DNA from: Castellaniella sp049671645
GTDB taxonomy: Bacteria > Pseudomonadota > Gammaproteobacteria > Burkholderiales > Burkholderiaceae_B
DNA length: 64,000 bases
NCBI RefSeq assembly: GCF_049671645.1
Contig: NZ_JBATVG010000023.1
Span: 124,001 to 188,000 of the forward strand
Reading direction: 5' to 3'
Shown here: piece by piece, positions 52,793-61,511 of the stretch
Layout: every line of letters starts with the position of its first letter
Position numbering within the stretch: the stretch's first letter is position 1
Notes under the pieces: model-generated
What the model was told of the DNA's origin: nothing
Databases searched by the model: none
The model's input: only the letters and a program-made list of their open reading frames with translations
Made by a program: the position numbers and the translations under genes

Positions 52793-54082
52793 ATGGCTGA
52801 ACCGCATTCCCACCCCTTGCCCTCGTATCTGGACCCCGCCCACCCGGGGCCCTGGGGGATCTACCTGGAACAGGTCGATCGGGTGACTCCGTACCTGGGC
52901 AACCTGGCCCGCTGGGTTGAAACCCTGAAACGCCCCAAGCGCATCCTGATCGTGGACGTGCCCGTCGAACTGGACAATGGCACCGTGGCCCACTTCGAAG
53001 GCTATCGGGTGCAGCACAATACGTCGCGCGGACCAGGCAAGGGCGGTGTGCGTTTTCACCAGGACGTCACGCTGTCCGAAGTCATGGCCCTGTCGGCCTG
53101 GATGTCGGTGAAATCCGCCGCCGTCAATCTGCCTTTCGGCGGTGCCAAGGGCGGCATCCGCATCGATCCGCGCCAGCACTCCCAATCCGAACTGGAACGC
53201 ATCACCCGCCGATACACCAGCGAAATCCACGACATCATCGGCCCCAGCAAGGACATCCCCGCGCCCGACGTGAACACCAACGGCCAGGTCATGGCCTGGA
53301 TGATGGACACGTATTCCATGAACGAAGGCCGCACCACGACCGGCGTGGTGACGGGCAAGCCCGTCTCGCTGGGCGGCAGCCTGGGCCGCGTCGAGGCCAC
53401 CGGGCGCGGCGTCTACGTGATCGCCTGCGAGGCCGCGCGCGAATCCGGCATCGACATCAAGGGCGCGCGCGTCGCCATCCAGGGCTTCGGCAACGTGGGC
53501 GGCACGGCGGCGCGCCTGTTCCATGACGCCGGCGCGCTGGTCGTCGCCGTGTACGACCACACCGGCATCGTCTATGACGAACGCGGGCTGAACGTCCCCG
53601 GCCTGATCGACCACGTGCACGAAACGGGCGGCGTGGGCGGCGCGCCCGGTTCCCAATCGCTCACCCCGAAGGAATTCTGGTCGCTGGAAACCGACATCCT
53701 GATCCCGGCCGCCCTGGAAGGCCAGATCACCCACGAAAACGCCGATCTGATCCACACCCGCATTCTGGTCGAGGGCGCCAACGGCCCCACCACCCCGGAA
53801 GCCGACGATATCATCTCGGCCAAGGGCACCGTCATCGTGCCCGACGTGGTCGCCAACGCCGGCGGCGTCACGGTCAGCTATTTCGAATGGGTGCAGGACT
53901 TTTCCAGCTTCTTCTGGACGGAACAGGAAATCAACCACCGCCTGGAAGCCATGATGCGCTCGGCCTACGGCGCCATGGCCGGGGTGGCTCGCCAGCATGG
54001 GGTGTCGCTGCGCACGGCGGCCTTCATCGTGGCCTGCACGCGCATCCTCGAAGCCCGCCAGGTACGCGGCCTCTACCCCTGA
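52793..54082 (+). CDS. gdhA: Glutamate dehydrogenase (Glu/Leu/Phe/Val dehydrogenase family)
   Basis: From the ATG at 52793 the product has 429 residues, the size of the NAD-type hexameric enzyme. The catalytic region is PFGGAKGGIRIDPRQHS with the active Lys, preceded by RGPGKGGVRFHQDVT. The Rossmann loop is VAIQGFGNVGGTAARLF, and the end has EGANGPTTPEADDI. It interconverts glutamate and 2-oxoglutarate plus ammonia. The frame runs far upstream into the gap but without similarity. TGATG links it to the asparaginase gene, so ammonia from asparagine and glutamate is handled by one transcript. Confidence 0.95.
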   Translation: MAEPHSHPLPSYLDPAHPGPWGIYLEQVDRVTPYLGNLARWVETLKRPKRILIVDVPVELDNGTVAHFEGYRVQHNTSRGPGKGGVRFHQDVTLSEVMALSAWMSVKSAAVNLPFGGAKGGIRIDPRQHSQSELERITRRYTSEIHDIIGPSKDIPAPDVNTNGQVMAWMMDTYSMNEGRTTTGVVTGKPVSLGGSLGRVEATGRGVYVIACEAARESGIDIKGARVAIQGFGNVGGTAARLFHDAGALVVAVYDHTGIVYDERGLNVPGLIDHVHETGGVGGAPGSQSLTPKEFWSLETDILIPAALEGQITHENADLIHTRILVEGANGPTTPEADDIISAKGTVIVPDVVANAGGVTVSYFEWVQDFSSFFWTEQEINHRLEAMMRSAYGAMAGVARQHGVSLRTAAFIVACTRILEARQVRGLYP

Positions 54083-55053
54083 TGCGCCGCCTGCTGCTGA
54101 TCGGCACGGGCGGCACGATCGCCGCCACGGCCGATGCCCATCGGCTGACCGATTACCAGGTCACGGAGGGCATCACCGCCATGCTGGCCGCCATTCCAGG
54201 AGCCAGCGGCCTGGCCGACATCCGCTGCGAACAATTGTTCAACGTGGACAGCCGGGCGTTGCGCACCGCGCAGGTGCTGCAACTGGCCCGGCGGGTGCAA
54301 CAGGCCGTCCATGACGACGCGGTGGACGGGGTCGTCATCACGCACGGCACCGACAGCCTGGAAGAAACCGCCTTCCTGCTGCACCTGACCGTGCGCACGC
54401 CCAAACCCGTCGTGCTGGCGGGCGCCATGCGCCCGGCCTCGGCTCCCAGCGCCGACGGCCCCTTGAACCTGATCAATGCCCTACTGGCGGCCCGCGATCC
54501 GTCCAGCCATGGGCGCGGCATCCTGATCGTCATGAACGACCGCATCCTGGCCGCCCGCCAGGCAGCCAAGGGACACACCACCCGGGTGGATGCCTTCGGC
54601 AGCGACGGCCTGGGGGTTCTGGGGGCGGTCTGCGACGGCCAGGTCCGCTATCAGCAGCATCCCGATCCATTGACGGCCCCGGCGCTGCCGCTGTCGGGCT
54701 TGCGCTCGCTTCCCGCCGTGGACATCATCCACGACTACCAGGATGCCCCGCTGCACGCCTACCAGGCCGCCATCCAGGCCGGGGTCCGAGGCATCGTGGT
54801 GGCGGGCATGGGCAACGGCAGCCTCAGCCCCGCGGCAGAGCGCGGTTGCGCCCAGGCGCGGCGCAAAGGGCTGATTTGTGTGCGAGCCAGCCGCGTGCCG
54901 CGCGGCCCGGTCACGGCCAAGGCGTCCGACGCTGATTCGGGTCTGCTGGCCTCGCACGACCTGAACCCCCTGCAGGCCCGCGTCGCGCTGCGTCTGGCGT
55001 TGGCGCATGGCTGGGACCGCGACGCCATCGGGGCATTGCTGCTGCAGTTGTAG
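54082..55053 (+). CDS. L-asparaginase, cytoplasmic-looking
   Basis: This 323-residue enzyme has both catalytic Thr motifs: IGTGGTIAATADAH at residues 7-20, and VITHGTDSLEETAFLLH. AMRPASAPSADGPLNL is the third conserved block. No signal peptide is present, so it is probably cytosolic; type I and II cannot be told apart further. It deaminates asparagine to aspartate. The ATG overlaps the gdhA stop, and a terminator-like hairpin follows at 55093-55121. Confidence 0.92.
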   Translation: MRRLLLIGTGGTIAATADAHRLTDYQVTEGITAMLAAIPGASGLADIRCEQLFNVDSRALRTAQVLQLARRVQQAVHDDAVDGVVITHGTDSLEETAFLLHLTVRTPKPVVLAGAMRPASAPSADGPLNLINALLAARDPSSHGRGILIVMNDRILAARQAAKGHTTRVDAFGSDGLGVLGAVCDGQVRYQQHPDPLTAPALPLSGLRSLPAVDIIHDYQDAPLHAYQAAIQAGVRGIVVAGMGNGSLSPAAERGCAQARRKGLICVRASRVPRGPVTAKASDADSGLLASHDLNPLQARVALRLALAHGWDRDAIGALLLQL

Positions 55054-55092
55054 AAAGACATCGCGCCGACGCTCGTCAGGGCGGACGGGCGA

Positions 55093-55121
55093 AAATGCCC
55101 CGGTCTCAAGCCGGGGCATTT
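55093..55121 (+). terminator. Terminator of the gdhA-asparaginase transcript
   Basis: Perfect 11-bp arms AAATGCCCCGG and CCGGGGCATTT enclose the loop TCTCAAG, 39 bp after the asparaginase stop. The T-rich TTTCTTC follows. The A and T flanks make it usable in both directions. Confidence 0.75.
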
Positions 55122-55281
55122 CTTCACGTCGCGGCTTGCAAGCGGCTCCGATGAGTCAGGCGTGAAATAGCCCGCAGGGGCTATTTCACCCCAGTCTCAA
55201 GTCGTGGCATCCCTCCACGTCGCGGCTTGCAAGCCGCTCCGATGAATCAGGCGCGAAATAGCCCGCAGGGGCTATTTCGCG
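55101..55281. repeat. Two-copy 91-bp tandem repeat with internal hairpins
   Basis: Copy A covers about 55101-55191 and copy B 55192 to about 55281, with an offset of 91 bp and roughly ten differences. Each contains a near-palindrome (GCGGCTTGCAAGCCGC in copy B at 55222-55237, one mismatch in copy A) and the hairpin GAAATAGCCC-GCAG-GGGCTATTTC (55164-55187 and 55255-55278). The copy B hairpin includes the tdh stop codon. Confidence 0.8.
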
Positions 55282-55293
55282 TCCTGATTCATC
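55241..55293. repeat. Long hairpin formed with the tdh 3' end
   Basis: The left arm 55241-55264 and right arm 55269-55293 pair over 24 bp with one bulged base and a GCAG loop. The right arm encodes the last residues of Tdh (MNQDAK) and its TAG stop, so the left arm is an inverted copy of coding sequence. As RNA from either strand it would be a very stable stem and probably ends both converging transcripts. Confidence 0.8.
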
Positions 55294-56312
55294 CAATCCA
55301 GGATCACCTTGCCGCTTTGCCCCGACAGCATGGCATCGAAGCCCTGGCGATACTCAGCGACCGGGAAACGGTGCGTCAGTATGGGCGACAGGTCCAGGCC
55401 GCTTTGCAGCATCGCGACCATCTTGTACCAGGTCTCGAACATCTGCCGGCCATAGATGCCCTTGATCTCCAGACCCTTGAAAATGATCTGGCTCCAGGCC
55501 GCGCCCACCCCATCGGGCAGGATGCCCAGCATGGCGATCTTGCCGCCGTGGTTCATCTGTTCCAGCATGGTGGCGAAAGCGCTGGGCACGCCCGACATTT
55601 CCAGGCCGACGTCGAAGCCTTCGGTCATGCCCAGTTCGCGCATCACGTCGCGCAAGTCTTCCCGCGCGACGTTCACCGTGCGGCTGGCCCCCATGCGGGC
55701 CGCCAGATCCAGACGGTAATCGTTCACATCCGTGATGACGACATTGCGGGCACCCACATGACGTGCAATGGCGGCCGCCATGGCGCCGATCGGCCCGGCG
55801 CCTGTGATCAGCACGTCCTCGCCCACCAGGTCAAAGGCCAGCGCGGTATGCGTGGCATTGCCATACGGATCGAAAATGGCCGCCAGATCGTCGGAGACAT
55901 CGTCCGGAATGCGGAAGGCGTTGAAGGCCGGGATGACCAGATAGTCGGCGAAAGCCCCTGGCCGGTTGACCCCCACGCCCTGCGTGTTGCGGCACAGATG
56001 GCGGCGCCCCGCCCGGCAATTGCGGCAATGTCCGCAGGTGATGTGGCCTTCGCCCGACACCCGGTCGCCGATCTTGAAGCCCTGGACTTCCTGGCCGATC
56101 TCGACGATCTCGCCCACGTATTCGTGGCCCACATGCATGGGCACGGGAATGGTGCGAGCCGCCCATTCATCCCACTTCCAGATGTGGATGTCGGTCCCGC
56201 AGATCGCGGTCTTGCGGATGCGGATCAGAATGTCGTTGTGGCCCATTGCAGGTTTGGGCACATCCACCATTTCCAGCCCTGCGGCGGGCTGGGTCTTGGC
56301 CAAGGCTCTCAT
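55272..56312 (-). CDS. tdh: L-threonine 3-dehydrogenase
   Basis: This 346-residue medium-chain zinc dehydrogenase oxidises threonine to 2-amino-3-ketobutyrate with NAD. The catalytic zinc motif is AICGTDIHIWKWDEWA, then GHEYVGEIVEIG. Structural zinc Cys lie in GHITCGHCRNCRAGRRHLC. The nucleotide loop is ITGAGPIGAMAAAIA. It follows kbl by 66 bp, and the pair converts threonine to glycine and acetyl-CoA. Its 3' end lies inside a long hairpin, so its final codons are under RNA-structure constraint. Confidence 0.96.
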   Translation of the reverse strand: MRALAKTQPAAGLEMVDVPKPAMGHNDILIRIRKTAICGTDIHIWKWDEWAARTIPVPMHVGHEYVGEIVEIGQEVQGFKIGDRVSGEGHITCGHCRNCRAGRRHLCRNTQGVGVNRPGAFADYLVIPAFNAFRIPDDVSDDLAAIFDPYGNATHTALAFDLVGEDVLITGAGPIGAMAAAIARHVGARNVVITDVNDYRLDLAARMGASRTVNVAREDLRDVMRELGMTEGFDVGLEMSGVPSAFATMLEQMNHGGKIAMLGILPDGVGAAWSQIIFKGLEIKGIYGRQMFETWYKMVAMLQSGLDLSPILTHRFPVAEYRQGFDAMLSGQSGKVILDWMNQDAK

Positions 56313-56378
56313 GGAAGCTCCATAGATAAAAACGAACGGCAGGCCGCAACCGGCCCGCGGAATCTGTTCAAAACGCGA

Positions 56379-57587
56379 TCAGGCCGGACCGATGACGCCC
56401 AATTGACGGCCGACCCGGGCAAAGGCATCCACAGCCCGGTCGATGTCCTCCAGCGAATGCGCCGCGCTCATCTGGGTCCGGATGCGGGCCTTGCCCTTGG
56501 GCACCACGGGGTAGGAAAACCCGATCACGTAGATGCCTTGCGTCAGCAGGGCATCGGCCATGCGGCCGGCCAGCGCGGCGTCTCCCAGCATGACGGGGAT
56601 GATCGGGTGCTGCCCCGGCACCAGGGCGAAACCCAGCGCCTGCATGGCCTGGCGGAAATGCTGGCCGTTACGGTGCACTTGCGCCCGCAACTGGTCGCCT
56701 TCGGCAGCCTGCAACAGCGCCAGCACACGGCGCGAAGCCGCCACGATGGCGGGCGCCAAGGTATTGGAAAACAGATAAGGGCGCGACCGCTGGCGCAACA
56801 GATCGACCACGACCGGATCGGCTGCTACGTAACCGCCCGACGCGCCCCCCAGGGCCTTGCCCAGCGTGCCGGTCAGGATGTGCACCCGTCCCTGGACACC
56901 GCAAAATTCGGGCGTGCCCCGCCCCCCTGCCCCCATGAATCCCACCGCGTGGGAATCATCGACCATGACCAACGCATCGAACTCATCGGCCAGATCGCAG
57001 ATGGCGCGCAGATCGGCAATGATGCCGTCCATGGAAAACACGCCATCGGTGGCGATCATCACGTGGCGCGCGCCACCGTCGCGGGCGGCGTGCAGCTGAG
57101 CGCGCAGATCGGCCATGTCGTTGTTGGCGTAGCGGTAGCGGCGAGCCTTGCACAGGCGGATGCCGTCGATGATGCTGGCATGGTTCAAGGCATCGCTGAC
57201 GATGGCGTCCTGTTCATCCAGCAGCGCCTCGAACAGGCCGCCATTGGCATCGAAACAGCTGGAATACAGGATAGCGTCGCCCATGCCCAGCCAGCGGGCC
57301 AAGTCGGCTTCCAGCGCTTTGTGCCCGGATTGGGTGCCGCAGATGAAACGCACCGATGCCATGCCGAAGCCATCGGCGGCCAATCCCGCCTGGGCGGACT
57401 CGATCAGGCGCGGGTCATTGGCCAGGCCCAGATAGTTGTTGGCGCAGAAATTCAAGACCTGTACGCCGTCCGCCAACTGGATCCGCGCCGCCTGCTGGCT
57501 GGCGATGACGCGTTCGGATTTATAGAAGCCGTCAGACTGCAACTGCCCGATCCGGGCCCGCGCATCGGCAAGAAATGCCTGGGACAT
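56379..57587 (-). CDS. kbl: Glycine C-acetyltransferase (2-amino-3-ketobutyrate CoA ligase)
   Basis: This 402-residue PLP enzyme of the alpha-oxoamine synthase group has the N-terminal NFCANNYLGLANDPRL. MVDDSHAVGFMGAGGRGTPE holds the PLP-contacting Asp and His, and the Schiff-base Lys is in LTGTLGKALGGASGGY. It splits 2-amino-3-ketobutyrate with CoA to glycine and acetyl-CoA. It is the first gene of kbl-tdh and diverges from the GGDEF-EAL gene. Confidence 0.96.
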   Translation of the reverse strand: MSQAFLADARARIGQLQSDGFYKSERVIASQQAARIQLADGVQVLNFCANNYLGLANDPRLIESAQAGLAADGFGMASVRFICGTQSGHKALEADLARWLGMGDAILYSSCFDANGGLFEALLDEQDAIVSDALNHASIIDGIRLCKARRYRYANNDMADLRAQLHAARDGGARHVMIATDGVFSMDGIIADLRAICDLADEFDALVMVDDSHAVGFMGAGGRGTPEFCGVQGRVHILTGTLGKALGGASGGYVAADPVVVDLLRQRSRPYLFSNTLAPAIVAASRRVLALLQAAEGDQLRAQVHRNGQHFRQAMQALGFALVPGQHPIIPVMLGDAALAGRMADALLTQGIYVIGFSYPVVPKGKARIRTQMSAAHSLEDIDRAVDAFARVGRQLGVIGPA

Positions 57588-57750
57588 GATTCACCTTTTG
57601 GGGGAACGTCGAAAACCTGCCTGGCATTGTACGCCGAGCCCCTACTTGTCGGACAATCGACGAAACTGTTGACAATCTGACGGCCAGTGCGTGACATTGC
57701 CTTGCAACGCTACGCCCTATGATTGCAACATCCGTTCTATATTCAGCCCT
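57588..57750. promoter_or_regulatory. Divergent control region between kbl and the GGDEF-EAL gene
   Basis: The gap contains a perfect TTGACA (57669-57674) and a TATGAT (57718-57723) on the plus strand, although their spacing is not standard for one promoter. Two direct copies of TTGCAAC (57702-57708 and 57723-57729) start exactly 21 bp apart, two helical turns. GACAATC also occurs twice (57652-57658 and 57671-57677). Confidence 0.4.
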
Positions 57751-60339
57751 ATGCACCTGCATGCACGCGCGATTCTTGCGGTTTTCCGGCTTGCCCTGGC
57801 ATGTTGCCTGGGCTTGGCCGCCGCGCGGGCGCAGGCTCTGACCCTGAAGGTCGGCATCTATGACCAGAAGCCGGACGTGTACATCGGCGCCAACGGCCGG
57901 CCCGCGGGCATCCTGGGCGAACTGCTGAACGAAATCGCCCGCCGCGAAGGCTGGACCCTGCAGACCCAGGCCTGCAGCTGGGAAGCCTGCATGCAGTTGC
58001 TGTCCACCCATCAGATCGATCTGCTGCCCGACGTCTATTACACGCCCGAACGCGCCCAGGCATTCGGCCTGCATCACGTGCCGGCCCTGCACAGCTGGTC
58101 GCAGATCTACGCTTTGCCCGCCAGCGGTTTTCAATCGATCACCGATCTGAAAAACCGCACCGTGGTGGTGCTGGCCGGATCCACCCAGCAGGACTATCTG
58201 CGCACTACGCTCGACGGCCTGGGCATCAACGCCCGGATCGTGCCGGTCCAGCGGCTGGAAGAAGGCTTCCAGATGGTCAGCCGGCATCAGGCGGATGCCG
58301 TGGCAGCCGACTTCTATATCGGCGAACTCACCGCCCGCGACTACAACCTGGCGGCGACCCCCATCGTCTTCCAGCCCACCCAGGCCTTTTTCGCTACTCC
58401 GAAAGGCGAATACCCGGCCGTGCTGGCGGCCATCGACCGCTACCTGGGCGTCTGGCAGGCCGACCCGAATTCCTTTTATTTCCGCACGCTGGACCACTGG
58501 CGGACCCCTCCGGTCCAATCCACCCTGAGCGACAATGCCGCCTGGATCGTGGCGGGGCTGGCGGGCTTGCTGGCCCTGGTGCTCTGCGTCATCCTGGGCC
58601 TGAGAATCCAGATGGGCAGGCAGCGACGGCGCCTGCAATCGAGCGAGCAGCGGCTGGATGCGATCCTGGACAGCGTCGACGCCATCGTCAGCATCAAAGA
58701 CCCCAGCGGCCGCTACCTGTTCGTCAACCGCAAACTGGAGGAATTCCTGGGTGCCGGCTCCGGAGACATCATCGGCCGGCGCGATGCGGATTTCATCACG
58801 GACCCTCAATCCCTGATGTCGATTGAACAAAGCGACCAGGCCATCGTGGACACCCGGGAACGCAGCGTCATCCAGCAAACGCTGAGGCGACCCGGCGGCG
58901 GCGATTCTCGCACGCTGCTGACCATGAAGGCGCCCCTGCATACACCCGATGGCGACATCGGCTCCATCTGCGTCGTCGCCACCGACATCACCGACCGCCT
59001 GCTGGCCGAAAGAACCGCCCACCGCCTGACCTACTACGACAGCCTGACCAACCTGCCCAACCGGCGCATGGCGCTGGAACGGCTGGCGCAACTGATCGAG
59101 CACGCGCAGCAGGATCGCAGCTATGGCGCCCTGCTGCAGATCGACCTGGACAGCTTCAAGAGAATCAACGACACCCAGGGCTATCGGGTCGGGGACCAGG
59201 TCCTGTCGGCCATTGCCGAACGGCTGGCCCACATGACGCGGGATCGCGATCTGGTGGCCCATACCAGCGCCGATGAATTCGTGGTGCTGATCGACGGGCT
59301 GGGGTCGGAACAGCACGACGCGGCCCGCACCGCCATGCACATCGCCGAAAAGCTGCGGCTGGCGATCTCAGGCAGCGCCCTGACCATCCAGAACACCCCG
59401 GCCTTCGTCACCGCCAGCATCGGCCTGACGCTGATCCACGCCGCCAGCCATACGACCGACCGCGTGATGCGCGAAGCCGACATGGCGACCCAGCGCGCCA
59501 AGGAACAAGGCGGCAACCAGGCCACGTTCTACGAGCAGGAACTGCAGGCGGAAGTCGAACAGCGCCTATGGCTGGAACACGATCTGCTGCAGGCCATCAA
59601 CACCCCGCAGCTGTCGCTGTATCTGCAGCCCCAATTCGGCCAGGACGGCCGCGTGTCCGGCGGCGAATTGCTGGCCCGCTGGCATCACCCCCGCCACGGC
59701 GCCATCTCGCCCGCCCGGTTCATTCCGATCGCCGAGGAATCCGGCCTGATCAATCTGCTGGGGGCCTGGACCCTGGGGGTGGCCTGCGACACGTTGCTGA
59801 CGCTGCAGGCCCTGGGAGAGATCTATCCGCTGTCGATCAATGTCAGCCCCAAACGCCTGATGGATCCGCAGTTCGTGGATTATGTGCGCGATATGCTGGA
59901 ACAAAAGGGGCTGCCCGGCAACCGCCTGATCTTCGAAGTCACCGAAGGCGTCCTGATCCAGGACATCCAGGCGGTCGCCCGCCGCATGCAGGCCCTGGCC
60001 CGGCTGGGCATACGCTTTTCCATTGATGATTTCGGCACGGGCTATTCCAACCTGGCCTACCTCAAGCGCTTGCCTCTGTACGAACTGAAAATCGACAAGA
60101 GCCTGATCCAGGATCTGCCCCATGATACCGACGGCATCGCCATCGTGCAGATGATCCTGGCCATGGCCGATCAGTTGAATCTGCGGGTGGTGGCCGAAGG
60201 CGTCGAAACCGAGGACCAGTCCCGCTTCCTGTTCCAGCACGACTGCCACGCCCTGCAGGGCTTCCTGCTGGCCCGCCCTATGCCCATCGACGCCTGGATC
60301 GGCATCGTGCGCGAGCGCGGCAAGACGACCGAAGGGTAA
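57751..60339 (+). CDS. Membrane SBP-PAS-GGDEF-EAL protein, likely c-di-GMP phosphodiesterase
   Basis: The ATG at 57751 opens directly on a signal peptide and gives 862 residues. Residues about 30-250 form a periplasmic solute-binding (SBP_bac_3) sensor (LKVGIYDQKPDVYIGANGRP). A membrane helix lies near 268-290 (WIVAGLAGLLALVLCVILGL), a PAS domain at about 310-420, GGDEF at 430-590 and EAL at 605-855. The GGDEF motif is SADEF (506-510), so cyclase activity is unlikely. The EAL part keeps ELL (639-641), INVSP, FEVTEG, DDFGTG, KIDKS and GVET, so it should hydrolyse c-di-GMP under control of a periplasmic ligand. Confidence 0.9.
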   Translation: MHLHARAILAVFRLALACCLGLAAARAQALTLKVGIYDQKPDVYIGANGRPAGILGELLNEIARREGWTLQTQACSWEACMQLLSTHQIDLLPDVYYTPERAQAFGLHHVPALHSWSQIYALPASGFQSITDLKNRTVVVLAGSTQQDYLRTTLDGLGINARIVPVQRLEEGFQMVSRHQADAVAADFYIGELTARDYNLAATPIVFQPTQAFFATPKGEYPAVLAAIDRYLGVWQADPNSFYFRTLDHWRTPPVQSTLSDNAAWIVAGLAGLLALVLCVILGLRIQMGRQRRRLQSSEQRLDAILDSVDAIVSIKDPSGRYLFVNRKLEEFLGAGSGDIIGRRDADFITDPQSLMSIEQSDQAIVDTRERSVIQQTLRRPGGGDSRTLLTMKAPLHTPDGDIGSICVVATDITDRLLAERTAHRLTYYDSLTNLPNRRMALERLAQLIEHAQQDRSYGALLQIDLDSFKRINDTQGYRVGDQVLSAIAERLAHMTRDRDLVAHTSADEFVVLIDGLGSEQHDAARTAMHIAEKLRLAISGSALTIQNTPAFVTASIGLTLIHAASHTTDRVMREADMATQRAKEQGGNQATFYEQELQAEVEQRLWLEHDLLQAINTPQLSLYLQPQFGQDGRVSGGELLARWHHPRHGAISPARFIPIAEESGLINLLGAWTLGVACDTLLTLQALGEIYPLSINVSPKRLMDPQFVDYVRDMLEQKGLPGNRLIFEVTEGVLIQDIQAVARRMQALARLGIRFSIDDFGTGYSNLAYLKRLPLYELKIDKSLIQDLPHDTDGIAIVQMILAMADQLNLRVVAEGVETEDQSRFLFQHDCHALQGFLLARPMPIDAWIGIVRERGKTTEG

Positions 60340-60343
60340 AAGG

Positions 60344-60445
60344 CCCCCACGCCGCGCAGGCTACGCCCGCTTGCTGCCCCCCGAGGGGGCGCTTTCGCCT
60401 TGGGGCGGCCCGGCGGCAAAAGCAGGACCCCCACGCCGCGTGGGG
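60344..60445. repeat. GC-rich interspersed repeat bounded by 13-bp direct repeats
   Basis: CCCCCACGCCGCG occurs at 60344-60356 and again at 60428-60440. Between them lie TGCCCCCCGAGGGGGCGC and CCTTGGGGCGGCCCGGCGGC; the second copy is followed by GTGGGG, forming CCCCACGC-C-GCGTGGGG (60429-60445). I recall similar sequences many times in Burkholderiales genomes, usually between genes. It separates the GGDEF-EAL gene from the aldo/keto reductase gene and could end transcription from both sides. Confidence 0.6.
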
Positions 60446-60489
60446 ACACAGGCGAGGTCAGGTGCGTTCTCTACTTTGGCGCATGCCGA

Positions 60490-61341
60490 TCAGATGTCGA
60501 GTCGGCGCTCGCTCATCCACTTGACCTTGGCTGGGTCGCGGTGCGAGAAAAAGCTGCTTTCACCGGTTTCAAGCTGCGCGATGCGGCTCATGTCCGAGTC
60601 GTCGAGGGTGAAATCGAGAACCCGCAGGTTTTCCTCCATCCGCTCCTTGCGCACCGACTTGGCAAGCGCCACGATACCGCGCTGCACCACCCAGCGCAGC
60701 ACAACCTGACCGACCGACCGGCCGTGCTTGCGGCCGATGTCCACCAGCGCTTCGTTCTGGAACAGGTTGTTGCGGCCCTCGGCAAAGGGCGCCCACGCCT
60801 CGGCCTGCACGCCGCTCTCGCGCATGAAGGCCACGCTGTCCTCCTGCTGGTGGAAGGGATTGACCTCTACTTGGTTCACAGCCGGCACGACGTCGTTGAA
60901 GCCGATGATGTCCATCAACCTGTCAGGGTGGAAATTGCTGACGCCGATGGCACGCACCTTTCCAGCCTTCAGGGCATCCTCCATCGCGCGCCATGACCCA
61001 TGCACGTCTCCGAAAGGCTGGTGGACGAGGTAGAGGTCCAGATAATCCAGTTGCAGACGATGCAGCGATTTGTCGATGGCCCGCTGAGTGCGCTCGTAAC
61101 CGGTGTCCTGCACCCACAGCTTCGTGGTCACGAAAAGGTCGGCACGCGGCACGCCGACGCTCTTGATGCCACGGCCAACCGCTTCCTCATTGAGGTAAGA
61201 GGCCGCCGTGTCGATCAGCCGGTAACCCGCGTCGATCGCCTCCACAACGCAGCGCTCGCATTCCCGCGGGTCGGGAATCTGGAAGACGCCGTAGCCGAGG
61301 GTCGGCATCATGACGCCATTGTTCAAAGTGATCTGTCGCAT
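60490..61341 (-). CDS. Aldo/keto reductase (AKR family)
   Basis: This 283-residue TIM-barrel oxidoreductase has all four catalytic residues: Asp and Tyr in DTAASYLNE, Lys in TTKLWVQD and His in LVHQPFGD. NADPH-binding residues lie in LAKSVRKERMEENL. It reduces aldehydes or keto groups; the natural substrate is not clear. The N terminus MRQITLNNGVMMPTLGYG is typical of the 2,5-diketogluconate reductase group. It diverges from a LysR gene, its likely regulator. A GC-rich interspersed repeat lies just downstream, and the pair may be a later arrival. Confidence 0.92.
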   Translation of the reverse strand: MRQITLNNGVMMPTLGYGVFQIPDPRECERCVVEAIDAGYRLIDTAASYLNEEAVGRGIKSVGVPRADLFVTTKLWVQDTGYERTQRAIDKSLHRLQLDYLDLYLVHQPFGDVHGSWRAMEDALKAGKVRAIGVSNFHPDRLMDIIGFNDVVPAVNQVEVNPFHQQEDSVAFMRESGVQAEAWAPFAEGRNNLFQNEALVDIGRKHGRSVGQVVLRWVVQRGIVALAKSVRKERMEENLRVLDFTLDDSDMSRIAQLETGESSFFSHRDPAKVKWMSERRLDI

Positions 61342-61511
61342 AACGTGTCCCTACCCATGGGAAATAGCCGCGCTGGCGATCCCTGGGCGGTTGTCGTAAA
61401 AGCGGAACCCGGCGTCGGCAAAAATCTGGACAACCCGTTATGAATATAGTCACTATCAAGACATTTGATTAGATGCTAAATTCCTCAAAAACTTGTGAAT
61501 TTGATTCATCA
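61342..61511. promoter_or_regulatory. Divergent AKR-LysR control region with two dyads
   Basis: The 170-bp gap is AT-rich in its right half. ATAGT-C-ACTAT (61446-61456) and TGAAT-TTG-ATTCA (61496-61508) are perfect short dyads with centres about 51 bp, or five helical turns, apart. The second lies just before the LysR ATG. This is a usual layout for LysR autoregulation and activation. Confidence 0.5.

Noticed and set aside
57532..59340. A 602-codon minus-strand frame opposite the GGDEF-EAL gene
   Set aside because: Its composition (Gly, Gln, Val, His, Asp) is that of a mirror frame of a GC-rich gene; the opposite strand has full domain structure.
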